From Planktosalinus sp963975935 (lineage in GTDB: Bacteria; Bacteroidota; Bacteroidia; Flavobacteriales; Flavobacteriaceae): a stretch of DNA of 64,000 nucleotides. The notes beneath the pieces were generated by a model. The model was not told the origin of the DNA. It saw nothing but the letters and a program-made list of their open reading frames with translations, and did not search any database. Of the stretch, positions 42,631 through 51,830 are shown piece after piece. The stretch is taken from positions 1-64,000 of the forward strand of contig CAXBIQ010000005.1 in assembly GCA_963975935.1 (NCBI GenBank), in the 5' to 3' direction. How positions within the stretch are numbered: position 1 is the stretch's first letter; each line of letters opens with the position of its first letter. A program made the position numbers and the translations under genes.

Positions 42631-43929
42631 ATGATTATGGTTTTAGAAATGAAAGTTCCCTCACCGGGAGAATCCATCACCGAAGTAGAAATCGCACAGT
42701 GGTTGGTAGCCGATGGCGATTATGTTGAAAAAGATCAAGCCATTGCCGAAGTTGACAGTGACAAAGCCACACTTGAGCTTCCGGCAGAGGCCAGTGGAAT
42801 TATCACGCTCAAAGCGGAAGAAGGAGATGCGGTGGCCGTTGGAGAAGTGGTTTGTTTAATTGACACTTCTGCAGAAAAGCCTGCCGGTAGTGACAAGAAA
42901 GAAGTGGAAACCTATGAAAATCCAGGAGATGAAGGTTCTGCAGACCCAAGCGATGCTTCAAAAGATCTGGATGAAAAAAGCGCTCAAAAATCAAAAACAA
43001 ATGAGAAAGTAAGTCCTGAAAAAAAGGAATCAGAAAACGAGAAAACCTATGCCAGCGGTACGCCTTCTCCGGCTGCTAAAAAAATACTGGATGAAAAAGG
43101 AGTTTCAGCTGCAGATGTAAAAGGATCGGGGCGTGACGGACGCATTACAAAAGACGACGCAGCACAGGCTGCAAAACCTGCAATGGGTACACCCGGACCG
43201 GGCAAGCGTGGTGAAGAACGCAAAAAACTATCTATGCTCCGCAGAAAAGTTGCAGAACGACTGGTGAGTGCAAAAAATGAAACCGCAATGTTAACCACTT
43301 TTAACGAAGTGGACATGACAGCCATCTTTGAGTTGCGTGAAAAATACAAAGAAGATTTTAAAAACAAGCATGGTGTTGGTCTGGGCTTTATGTCATTTTT
43401 TACCCTTGCTGTTGTAAGGGCACTAGAGATGTATCCAGATGTAAATTCCATGATTGACGGTGATTATAAAATTACGTATGACTTTAAGGATATCAGTATT
43501 GCTGTATCTGGACCCAAAGGATTGATGGTACCTGTCATCAGAAACGCTGAAAACTTATCTTTCAGGGGAATTGAAAACGAAGTAAAACGACTTGCAATTA
43601 GAGCTCGTGAAGGTGAAATCACTGTCGATGAAATGACCGGAGGCACCTTTACAATAACCAATGGTGGTGTTTTTGGCTCAATGCTGTCAACACCCATTAT
43701 CAACCCACCTCAAAGTGCCATCTTAGGAATGCACAATATCGTTGACCGCGCCATTGTGAAAGACGGTGGAATTATTGTTGCTCCCGTAATGTATGTGGCA
43801 TTGTCTTATGACCACCGCATCATTGATGGAAAGGAATCTGTTGGATTCCTTGTGGCTATAAAAGAAGCCCTTGAAAACCCTGAGGAATTATTGATGAACA
43901 ATGATGTTAAGAAAGCTTTGGAGATGTAA
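42631..43929 (+). CDS. sucB: Dihydrolipoyllysine succinyltransferase (E2 of 2-oxoglutarate dehydrogenase)
   Basis: Core of the 2-oxoglutarate dehydrogenase complex. The lipoyl domain has Lys45 in EVDSDKATLEL. A charged Glu/Lys/Ser linker (about 85-140) is followed by the peripheral subunit-binding domain (PSPAAKKILDEKGVSAADVK) and the catalytic domain ending with LSYDHRIIDG, which carries the active-site His and Asp. The length of 432 is normal. Starts at 42637 (MVLEMK) or 42649 (MKVPSP) are also possible. Confidence 0.96.
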   Translation: MIMVLEMKVPSPGESITEVEIAQWLVADGDYVEKDQAIAEVDSDKATLELPAEASGIITLKAEEGDAVAVGEVVCLIDTSAEKPAGSDKKEVETYENPGDEGSADPSDASKDLDEKSAQKSKTNEKVSPEKKESENEKTYASGTPSPAAKKILDEKGVSAADVKGSGRDGRITKDDAAQAAKPAMGTPGPGKRGEERKKLSMLRRKVAERLVSAKNETAMLTTFNEVDMTAIFELREKYKEDFKNKHGVGLGFMSFFTLAVVRALEMYPDVNSMIDGDYKITYDFKDISIAVSGPKGLMVPVIRNAENLSFRGIENEVKRLAIRAREGEITVDEMTGGTFTITNGGVFGSMLSTPIINPPQSAILGMHNIVDRAIVKDGGIIVAPVMYVALSYDHRIIDGKESVGFLVAIKEALENPEELLMNNDVKKALEM

Positions 43930-43953
43930 ACTCCTGTAGCATATAAAATAAAG

Positions 43954-43989
43954 ACCCCGAAGAGACAAGATGTGTTTTCGGGTTTTTTA
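43954..43989 (+). terminator. Terminator after sucB
   Basis: Stem CCCGAA (43956-43961) and TTCGGG (43977-43982), followed by a run of six T. Confidence 0.75.
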
Positions 43990-44007
43990 TTTTCTAAAGT
44001 TTCCTGC

Positions 44008-46200
44008 TTACTTAATGATAAGACGCTTCACAATGGACTTTCCGTCTGCCTGAATCACAACAGCATAAACTGATGTTGCAAGATGGCTTACATCAACTTG
44101 TTGGAAATTTTTATCCATATCAGGTTCCACAGTATGAACCAAGCGCCCCTGCAAATCATAAATTGAAACAACTTCTATGGTATGGCCTTTGGTGTTTAAA
44201 AGGTTAAAAGCAGTACTGGCCGGATTGGGATAAACTGAAAAATATAAAGTCCCTGAAGGCGTATCACTACTCAACGTGCCTGTGACAATTATCTCAAATG
44301 TGTGTGTTGCGATATTTTGATAATCATCTGTAGCACTAAATGTAATCGTATAAATACCTTCTTCCAGTAATGTCCCGGGAAGAGGTGTTTGAGTTACATT
44401 ATCAACACTCCCGGTACAATTATCAGTCACTGTTATTTGGCCTTCAGAAAAGTAATCAGGCACCGTAAAATAAGTTACTGCAGAGTCTAAATCTATTGTA
44501 TGATCTTCAATTTCTGATATTTTTGGAGCAAGGATATCTTCTACTATGACCGTTGCAGTGCAAGAACATTTGTTTCCTGAAAAGTCTGTAACCGTCATTA
44601 TAACTGTATTTTCTCCAATGTCAGAACAACTAAATTCTGTGATATCTAAAGAGTAATTTTCAATCCCCTCATTGTCTGTTGAGCCGTTATCAATCATTTC
44701 CGGAGTGATGGATGCATTTCCATTTTCATCCAGTTGAATTGTTATCACTCCATGACACATTGCCAAAGGTGGCTCAGTATCTGTGGCTTCTTCTGTTGTA
44801 AATGAACCTCCTTCCAAGTGAGTGGTTCCATGCTCATTTATTGCAAAAGCGCTAAAATAATAAACTGTATTTTCTTCAAGACCAGATACCATAAAGGACA
44901 TTTCGCCAGTGGTCCCTCCAACAAATGTTTGGTTTTCGTTTGCGAAAGGAGATGTTCCAAAATAAAAACCACGCTCTGATATGGTTGCACCGCCATCATT
45001 CAAAACATTCGCATGGAGGGTTGCACTTTCAAAAGAAATGTCTGAAACGTTTAACTGCGAAACAGCAGGAGGCCCTTGTGAAACCAAAGATGATATTATA
45101 TTGGTCAGGCCCAATTGTGGAGAAGCGCCCCCGAGGGCTTGTCCATTTAACTGGAAATTTGCTGATGCCCCGGCTAGATTTGGCGCATGAATAACATCAA
45201 GAGCAGAAGCTCCATACCTGCTTGAATAAATTTTGCCATCGGGAGCTGATTGAAGGGCACCGTTATTAACATGTGAATAGCTATAAGCAGAAGCTGCTAT
45301 CTGAGACGCGGTGGTGCCTGCTTCCAGGTCATATTGCTTCAGTCCCATAGAGCTGTATGCAGAGACATAGAGAAATCTACTGTTGGGGGAAAATTCAGCA
45401 CCATAAGCAGAATTAAGCGGAATGTGCAGAGTATTTGAAACAACCCCGGTGTTGTTATCAAAATCACTTATGTTGAAATGGTTTGAAATATAAGAGGTCC
45501 TTACAATTTTTGTCCCAATGTTATTGAATTTCAAAAAACCGATGTCACCTTGACTCGTTGATACAGTTCCGGTTGATGATATAACAGGGTTTTCCAAATC
45601 GATTCCATCATTTGTCAACTTAAATGCATAATAATCTGAAGTGCCACTTTTATGGGTCAGCACCCACCAGAAAGTCCTATCACCGGACAATGTTGCCTGA
45701 ATATACTCCCCTGTTGCATTCAAAACAGGAATTGCTTTTGCATCAGTAACAATATCTCCCATACCATTGTTCAGGCTCATATCAACTATTGAGTACACAA
45801 CATTTGAGTTTATATATGCAGATACTGTAAAAAGAAAGTATTTATCACTGTACCCGGGATAAGGAACAACAACGGCCGATTGCGAACTTGAGGAATCACC
45901 TCCCAAACCTCCGGCTCCGTTTGGCATCAAATTGTGGTTTCTATCATAGGCTTTTGTTCCGTCTGTATAAAATAAGATTTGGCCATTTGCATCTGCTATG
46001 GTCGCAGAACCTTCCAGTGTATTTATCTGACCATCTGCTATTGGGGTGGGCGGGCTGGTATTAAAATCCAACCCTGCATTTGTTCCAAAGTACCATATGC
46101 TACCTTCATTTTGCGCTGTGACGAAAAAGGAACATAATATGACAATGAAAAAGAGGACTTTTTCAAAAAGGCATTTTAGATGAGCGTATTTGTTTTTCAT
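44008..46200 (-). CDS. T9SS-secreted multidomain protein, unknown function
   Basis: A 730-residue secreted protein. The signal peptide lies in residues 1-30 (LFFIVILCSFFVTAQ). Residues about 30-370 are repeat-rich and propeller-like (NEGSIWYFGTNAGLDFN, GQILFYTDGTKAYDRN). A fibronectin III-like domain follows (about 377-465; TVYYFSAFAINEHGT), then HYR-like modules with paired cysteines (about 473-645; ITEFSCSDIGENTVIMTVTD). A type A T9SS sorting domain closes it (about 652-730; FSVYPNPAS to KRLIIK). It is probably attached to the surface or released, perhaps for adhesion. It stands alone. Confidence 0.85.
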   Translation of the reverse strand: MKNKYAHLKCLFEKVLFFIVILCSFFVTAQNEGSIWYFGTNAGLDFNTSPPTPIADGQINTLEGSATIADANGQILFYTDGTKAYDRNHNLMPNGAGGLGGDSSSSQSAVVVPYPGYSDKYFLFTVSAYINSNVVYSIVDMSLNNGMGDIVTDAKAIPVLNATGEYIQATLSGDRTFWWVLTHKSGTSDYYAFKLTNDGIDLENPVISSTGTVSTSQGDIGFLKFNNIGTKIVRTSYISNHFNISDFDNNTGVVSNTLHIPLNSAYGAEFSPNSRFLYVSAYSSMGLKQYDLEAGTTASQIAASAYSYSHVNNGALQSAPDGKIYSSRYGASALDVIHAPNLAGASANFQLNGQALGGASPQLGLTNIISSLVSQGPPAVSQLNVSDISFESATLHANVLNDGGATISERGFYFGTSPFANENQTFVGGTTGEMSFMVSGLEENTVYYFSAFAINEHGTTHLEGGSFTTEEATDTEPPLAMCHGVITIQLDENGNASITPEMIDNGSTDNEGIENYSLDITEFSCSDIGENTVIMTVTDFSGNKCSCTATVIVEDILAPKISEIEDHTIDLDSAVTYFTVPDYFSEGQITVTDNCTGSVDNVTQTPLPGTLLEEGIYTITFSATDDYQNIATHTFEIIVTGTLSSDTPSGTLYFSVYPNPASTAFNLLNTKGHTIEVVSIYDLQGRLVHTVEPDMDKNFQQVDVSHLATSVYAVVIQADGKSIVKRLIIK

Positions 46201-46637
46201 AAGTATAACACTAAGATTTGAATTGACATTAAATGTTCAACAAATCATCTTCAGGAATAAAATTCCAAATTATAGCTTATAGGGTAGATATAGCAAAGAT
46301 GAATAAAGGATAACAAGAAGATCAGTATTAAAACTGCTCTTCAAAAAGTATCAGAAGATTTTCATGGGTTGTAGGTCTTTTACGGTTCAACATGTGTTTA
46401 TTTGGGGTAAACTTATTTTTTAAATTAAATCCAACTGTCTTTTGATAAACAATTGTATTTTAATTCTTTAACAAAAGAAGGTATAAATTTTAAAATTATA
46501 GTTAAAACACAAATATTTTCGATAAAATGAATATTTCTGTAGGAATCTTTGGTGTATTCTTTAAGTTTTGTAGGAAAAAATAACTCCTTTTTAAATATTT
46601 GTAATTAATTATTAAACAGAAGAATGGAGAAAAATAC
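46201..46637. other. AT-rich intergenic region
   Basis: This 437-bp spacer upstream of the T9SS protein (minus strand) has no open frame of conviction, tRNA or strong hairpin. A minus-strand CATCTTTG at 46294-46301 is one base from the -7 consensus and could serve the secreted-protein gene. AATTCCAAATTATAG near 46269 recalls the CAAATT repeats at 47097. Nothing else recognisable is present. Confidence 0.4.
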
Positions 46638-47087
46638 CTAATTCAAGTTTCGCTTTTCAATAAAAAAGCTTTTGAGTAATTCTGAAGATTCCTTTTCCAG
46701 GATTCCACCTTCCATCTTGGTTTTGGGGTGGAGTTTTGCTCCCACTGCAATGCAACCGCGTTGTTCATCCCTTGCTCCATAGACAATCTTATCTATCTGA
46801 CTCCAGAAGAGGGCCCCGGCACACATCTGGCATGGTTCGATGGTTACATAAAGTGTGCATTTTTTCAGGTATTTTCCACCAAGAAAGTCGGCAGCGGCCG
46901 TGATTGCCTGCATTTCAGCATGAGCGGTGACATCATTTAGGGTTTCGGTAAGGTTGTGAGCCCTGGCAATGATTTTATTTTCAACAACAATAACTGCCCC
47001 AATGGGAATTTCACCTTTCGCGAAAGCAAGTTCAGCTTCCTGCAAGGCGCGCTTCATAAAATATGCATCGTCAAAAGGTTCAATCAT
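46638..47087 (-). CDS. tadA: tRNA-specific adenosine deaminase
   Basis: Zinc-dependent deaminase converting A34 to inosine in tRNA-Arg(ACG). HAEMQAI supplies the zinc histidine and catalytic glutamate; PCQMCAGAL supplies the two zinc cysteines. The 149-residue length and the GARDEQRGCIAVG block fit TadA. The ATG at 47087 (MIEPFDDAYFMKRALQEAE) is chosen because the upstream extension of the frame translates a CAAATT repeat. Confidence 0.9.
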   Translation of the reverse strand: MIEPFDDAYFMKRALQEAELAFAKGEIPIGAVIVVENKIIARAHNLTETLNDVTAHAEMQAITAAADFLGGKYLKKCTLYVTIEPCQMCAGALFWSQIDKIVYGARDEQRGCIAVGAKLHPKTKMEGGILEKESSELLKSFFIEKRNLN

Positions 47088-47096
47088 AAAATATTT

Positions 47097-47125
47097 CAAA
47101 TTACAAATGCCAAATTCCAAATTAG
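47097..47125. repeat. CAAATT short repeat cluster upstream of tadA
   Basis: CAAATTACAAATGCCAAATT followed by CCAAATT gives four CAAAT units in 29 bp. Runs of this CCAAATTC type recur between genes in flavobacteria. Confidence 0.45.
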
Positions 47126-47278
47126 CCTGAGGTGTATAGCTGTTAGAGGTAAGTGTTTAAAAAATTCAAGCATCTAATCTTCTGTAAACTTTTTGTTTGT
47201 GCTGCAGTTGCTATAAAATTAAAAACTATTGTTTAAAGTCTCCCGTCTAACAACCCCAAAAATACAACTTCAAATGTT

Positions 47279-47286
47279 TACTTTTG
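47279..47286 (+). promoter_or_regulatory. -7 element of dxs with almost no leader
   Basis: TACTTTTG ends four bases before the dxs ATG (47291). With the usual 4-7 base gap to the start site, the transcript would begin at or next to the start codon, that is, a leaderless mRNA. No clear -33 element is present. Confidence 0.5.
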
Positions 47287-47290
47287 TACT

Positions 47291-49063
47291 ATGGCAACAT
47301 CTTTATTAGACCGGATAGAATTTCCTGAGGATTTGAGAAAACTCAGTCCTAAGGAATTACCCAAACTCGCGCAAGAATTGAGAAAGTTTATCATTGATAT
47401 TGTTGCCACAAAAGAAGGACACCTTGGTGCGAGCCTTGGTGTGGTTGAACTCACTGTCGCTTTACATTATGTTTTTAACACTCCGGATGATATCCTGGTT
47501 TGGGATGTGGGGCATCAGGCATATGGGCATAAAGTCCTTACCGGAAGAAGAAAAGAGTTTCACACAAACCGGAGGCTGGGAGGCATCAGCGGTTTCCCGA
47601 AAAGGGATGAAAGTATATATGATGCCTTTGGTGTCGGTCACAGTTCAACGGCTATTTCGGCAACCCTGGGAATGGCTATTGCCTCCCAAATTAACGGAAA
47701 CACTTCCAGACAGCACATCGCAGTAGTGGGAGATGCTTCCATAGCTTCAGGAATGGCGTTTGAAGGGCTTAACCATGCAGGTGTAACAAATACTAACCTG
47801 CTGGTGATCCTCAACGATAACGCCATTGGGATAGATCCCAGTGTGGGGGCTTTGAAAGAATACCTTACCAAAGCCACACTTCAAAAAACGCCCGCTCAGG
47901 ACAATGTTTTTGAAGCCTTGAATTTTGATTATTCGGGTCCTGTAGACGGTCATAATATCACTGAACTGCTGGACGAGCTTGAGCGTCTCAAACATGTTCC
48001 CGGCCCAAAACTACTACACGTTATCACTAAAAAAGGGAAAGGTCTCCGTCAAGCGGAAGAAGATCAAATCAAATATCACGCCCCGGGAAAATTTAACAAG
48101 GACACAGGAGACTTGCTTCCAAAGACCTCTGTAATGCAACCTCCAAAATTTCAGGATGTTTTTGGAATCACACTGGTTGAGCTCGCTGAGCAAAATCCAA
48201 AAGTTATGGGTATAACACCGGCAATGCCCACGGGAAGTTCCTTAAAATATATGATGGACCGCTTTCCCAATCGTGCCTTTGATGTGGGCATTGCCGAACA
48301 ACATGCAGTAACCCTTGCAGCCGGGCTTGCAAGTCAGGGTATGAGGGTATTTTGCAACGTCTATTCCACATTTTTGCAACGCGCTTATGACCAGGTGATT
48401 CATGACGTTTGTTTACAAAAGCTTCCCGTTATTTTTTGTCTTGACCGCGCCGGAATTGTGGGTGAAGACGGGGCCACACACCATGGTATTTTTGATCTTG
48501 CCTTTTTAAGATGCATCCCAAATTTGATAATCTTTGCACCCCGGAATGAAACCGAACTGCGAAACATGCTATATACGGCATCACTGGGTCTTGACCTTCC
48601 CATCGCCATAAGATACCCCAGAGGAAGAGGCAGGGTCCTGGACTGGAAACAGCCTTTTGAAAAAATTTCTATCGGTAGAGGGGAAAAATTAAAAGAAGGA
48701 AGTTCTATTGCCATACTATCAGTTGGGACGATTGTTAACAATGCGTTGGATGCTATGGATTGTATTGAGAAAGACAATGAAATTGCTGTGTATGACCTGA
48801 GGTTTGTAAAGCCACTGGATGAAGAATTACTTCAAACTATTTTAAAAATCCATCAAACCATAATTACAATTGAAGATGGAGTCACCACCGGTGGATTTGG
48901 GAGTGCCATTATTGAATTTGCAACACTGCACAATTATAAAAACACAATCCACCTGCTGGGTGTCCCTGATGTATTTCCTGAACACGGTACAGTAAACGAG
49001 CTTCAGGATGCGTGTGGTATTTCTACAAATAAAATAGTTTCTTTTGTAAATAGTCTTATATAA
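47291..49063 (+). CDS. dxs: 1-deoxy-D-xylulose-5-phosphate synthase
   Basis: First enzyme of the non-mevalonate isoprenoid pathway, condensing pyruvate and glyceraldehyde 3-phosphate with thiamine diphosphate. GHLGASLGVVELTVALHYVF, WDVGHQAYGHKVLTGR, the diphosphate motif GDASIASGMAFEGLNHAG to LNDN, and GEDGATHHGIFDLAFLR are diagnostic. The 590-residue length is slightly short, as in other Bacteroidota. It supplies precursors for enzymes such as the polyprenyl synthase at 38.7 kb. Confidence 0.96.
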   Translation: MATSLLDRIEFPEDLRKLSPKELPKLAQELRKFIIDIVATKEGHLGASLGVVELTVALHYVFNTPDDILVWDVGHQAYGHKVLTGRRKEFHTNRRLGGISGFPKRDESIYDAFGVGHSSTAISATLGMAIASQINGNTSRQHIAVVGDASIASGMAFEGLNHAGVTNTNLLVILNDNAIGIDPSVGALKEYLTKATLQKTPAQDNVFEALNFDYSGPVDGHNITELLDELERLKHVPGPKLLHVITKKGKGLRQAEEDQIKYHAPGKFNKDTGDLLPKTSVMQPPKFQDVFGITLVELAEQNPKVMGITPAMPTGSSLKYMMDRFPNRAFDVGIAEQHAVTLAAGLASQGMRVFCNVYSTFLQRAYDQVIHDVCLQKLPVIFCLDRAGIVGEDGATHHGIFDLAFLRCIPNLIIFAPRNETELRNMLYTASLGLDLPIAIRYPRGRGRVLDWKQPFEKISIGRGEKLKEGSSIAILSVGTIVNNALDAMDCIEKDNEIAVYDLRFVKPLDEELLQTILKIHQTIITIEDGVTTGGFGSAIIEFATLHNYKNTIHLLGVPDVFPEHGTVNELQDACGISTNKIVSFVNSLI

Positions 49064-49097
49064 AAAAAGAGACTGCTTTTTCGGCAGTCTCTTTGGT
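49061..49097. terminator. Bidirectional terminator, dxs / M36 protease
   Basis: Stem AAAGAGACTGC (49067-49077) and GCAGTCTCTTT (49084-49094). The A run on the left gives a strong U run for the minus-strand protease gene. Confidence 0.85.
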
Positions 49098-49119
49098 CAA
49101 AACAATTAAGCTATTAAAA

Positions 49120-51723
49120 CTATTTGACAATTAGTTTTATTGTTTGAGAATAATCTTCACCTGTAATTTGTACTAAATACAATCCTGTTACAAGATTACC
49201 GGCTTGAATATTTACGGTTCCTGTCATCATTGCTTCCTGTGTAAAGACTTTTCTTCCATTGATATCAAAGATTGAAATGGTGCTCATTCCCATATCTTGT
49301 CTGGAAGTTATGTTTATATCACCACCCGTAGGGTTAGGATAAAGCATAAAGTTATTGAATGATTGATCCTGGGTTCCAAGCACACAGTCTCCCGGAACAT
49401 CAAATGCTTCTGTTTGGTCGAAGCGGTTGTTTGGACTCCCTTGGTTTGCACTAACACCTACTCCCCTGTTTGCAAAGACATTCCAGATTGTACACCTGTT
49501 AGCGCCATTATAAGCAAGGTCATCTGCCACCAGAATAGCATCCCTTCCGTCAACAAAGCCCGGGCTGCAAGGTTGCAGTTTTAATGCATCTACAACAAGT
49601 TGCAAAGCGATATTATTTCCACCATTTCCATAATATATATCTTCATCAAAACCATATTCATCAATCAGTGCCCAGGTTAAATCCCAGAGTATTGTTGACC
49701 ATACAAAACCAATTCCGTGGGGCTGTGAAATACTTCCATTATTCGTAGCTCCATAAGTAAATGGGTTGACAGCAAAACTAGTACTGTAAGGTGCAGGCCT
49801 TATTCCGTTTCCGTTAGTGGGTTGACCGAGAACAAATGTACCAATTCCACGAGGCTGTTCGGGTGTGTCCCCGGGTTTCATTGTAAGAATCAAACCAAAA
49901 TAATCACTCCATCCTTCACCCATTTGCTCAGCATTGGATAAACAAGATGTGTTAAAAGCACCTCCGGTAAGCCTTTTTGAAATTCCGTGCCCATACTCGT
50001 GTGCAATTATTCCATTATCCAGAGTTCCGTCTATTTGATAAGGGCCTGAGTCTTCAATGGTTGCACTTATTGTCGCTCCGCCTTCAAGTGCAGCAATTAT
50101 TGCTTCACCATCAGCCTGATTTACCATCAAAGAGGGAATGGTAACACTACCCCCCACATCACCGGGTCCCATAGCTATGGGTGCACCACCAACATTATTG
50201 ACAACAACAACAGCAACAGCTCCCTCATTTTCAGCAGCTAGCACTTTAAATCCAAATTGACACTCACCACGTCTTATGACGGCAATTTTTCCGGGAATCT
50301 GAGCTGCATTTGTAATATTATCACAAGCATCATTTGGATCTGTTGACACTCCTGCGTTATCATCTGTAACAAGTACCAAGTTTGCAGTAAGAGGAGATGT
50401 TGGCAGTGGCGAACCAAAGGTTGCCCCTAAACCACTGTAACCCCCTGCCAAAGGACCATTGTTTATAGTTAAGGGTTGCCCCGGAGGGCCTTGAGCACTC
50501 CATAAAAACATACTCATTCTCGGCCTGTTCCCTTCAGGTGGGGTAGCAAAAGTTGCATTGTTTAATCCTGAACCATCTTGAGCATCTGCATTTACAGAGT
50601 CATTTCCAATACCTGACCCTGAATAATTGGTTTCCTGAAAGTTTCCGCTGGCCTCATCAAAACCATATTGATAGAACACATCGTGAATGATATTGCTCCA
50701 GTAAAAGAGATTTGTTGTTGATGCATCAACATAACCAACAGGTTGCTGGTTTAGATCATAAGGAAAATCAAAGTTCAAATCGGGTCCTCCCTCTGCTGAA
50801 TTTCCTTGATTGTTTCCTGCTAAATCTGCTCTTGCTCTTGCATTGTTTCCTCTGGTAACAGTAAATTCAGCTCCGGCAGCACCATTAGTGTCATGCCAGC
50901 CAAAAGGAGATGCTACAGGATCAGCGGGTTCTGAAACCAAAGACGGTGAACCGTGGTTGGGTGTTTCAATGGGCATTGCATACACCCGGTATTGTGACCC
51001 ATCATTGGGTGTAAGCCTCATAGGTGAATTCTCCTCCAGAATACTTATTTGCTTTGTAGCTGCTTTGTGATTGTGTTCTGTAATGGCGGCTTCACCAAAA
51101 TTACAGGTATCAACCCAATCTATGGTACTCAATAACGCTCCGTTTTGAGCGTCAATACGCACACTGTACCAATGGCTGCCATCCAGAAAATAAATATCAA
51201 GATCCCAGGCGAGTCTAAGAAATGTCTTTTCTTCATTAGGTTGAAAAACAAGTTTTACTTTAATATTTTCCTGAGATATGCCTCCGTTATTGTAAATATA
51301 TCTGTTCATTTCTGGTGACTCAATAAGCTGAAGCCCGCTGGGGGTGTTGAGTCCCAAATGTGTTGCTGCCTGAAAAATTGCTTCATCAGGACTTATTGAA
51401 GGACTCACAGTATTTACTTTTTGAGTAAGCTGGGGTATAAAATCATGTTCAACATTTCGAACATTATTGTCATTTGCTATTGCAAAGTTTGCAATAGCAT
51501 TGAATATTTCAATTCCTTGATAACGCTGCACAGTATAAACATGATTCACATTAGTGCTTTTGGAAAAGTGCTGATTGTAAATGTGAATGTCAGCGACATC
51601 CTCTGTTGAAAGGCCAAATTGCGAACGGTTTTCATTGAAGTATGTATCAACCACTCCTGAAAAGTCCTGGGAGTTCACAAAGCCAAAGCATAATAATGCG
51701 ATGATAGGGATAATTTTTTTCAT
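49120..51723 (-). CDS. M36 family metalloprotease (fungalysin-like) with T9SS sorting domain
   Basis: An 867-residue secreted zinc protease. It has a signal peptide (MKKIIPIIALLCFGFVNS), an FTP-like inhibitory propeptide (about 20-200) and a catalytic domain whose zinc motif is HEYGHGISKRL (near 573) with a downstream glutamate (NAEQMGEGWSDYFG). A PA domain is inserted (about 420-560; VITIPSLMVNQADGEAII-type block). A type A T9SS sorting domain ends the protein (FMLYPNPTGGDINI to TIKLIVK). It is probably a degradative enzyme released to obtain peptides. Confidence 0.94.
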   Translation of the reverse strand: MKKIIPIIALLCFGFVNSQDFSGVVDTYFNENRSQFGLSTEDVADIHIYNQHFSKSTNVNHVYTVQRYQGIEIFNAIANFAIANDNNVRNVEHDFIPQLTQKVNTVSPSISPDEAIFQAATHLGLNTPSGLQLIESPEMNRYIYNNGGISQENIKVKLVFQPNEEKTFLRLAWDLDIYFLDGSHWYSVRIDAQNGALLSTIDWVDTCNFGEAAITEHNHKAATKQISILEENSPMRLTPNDGSQYRVYAMPIETPNHGSPSLVSEPADPVASPFGWHDTNGAAGAEFTVTRGNNARARADLAGNNQGNSAEGGPDLNFDFPYDLNQQPVGYVDASTTNLFYWSNIIHDVFYQYGFDEASGNFQETNYSGSGIGNDSVNADAQDGSGLNNATFATPPEGNRPRMSMFLWSAQGPPGQPLTINNGPLAGGYSGLGATFGSPLPTSPLTANLVLVTDDNAGVSTDPNDACDNITNAAQIPGKIAVIRRGECQFGFKVLAAENEGAVAVVVVNNVGGAPIAMGPGDVGGSVTIPSLMVNQADGEAIIAALEGGATISATIEDSGPYQIDGTLDNGIIAHEYGHGISKRLTGGAFNTSCLSNAEQMGEGWSDYFGLILTMKPGDTPEQPRGIGTFVLGQPTNGNGIRPAPYSTSFAVNPFTYGATNNGSISQPHGIGFVWSTILWDLTWALIDEYGFDEDIYYGNGGNNIALQLVVDALKLQPCSPGFVDGRDAILVADDLAYNGANRCTIWNVFANRGVGVSANQGSPNNRFDQTEAFDVPGDCVLGTQDQSFNNFMLYPNPTGGDINITSRQDMGMSTISIFDINGRKVFTQEAMMTGTVNIQAGNLVTGLYLVQITGEDYSQTIKLIVK

Positions 51724-51830
51724 TAAATAATAGGATTAATTGTTTGATTTATAAACGATAAGGCAATAAATATAATTTAAAACTATATAACTAACAAATG
51801 TTTGTTTCGTTTTAACAATTATAAAATTTC

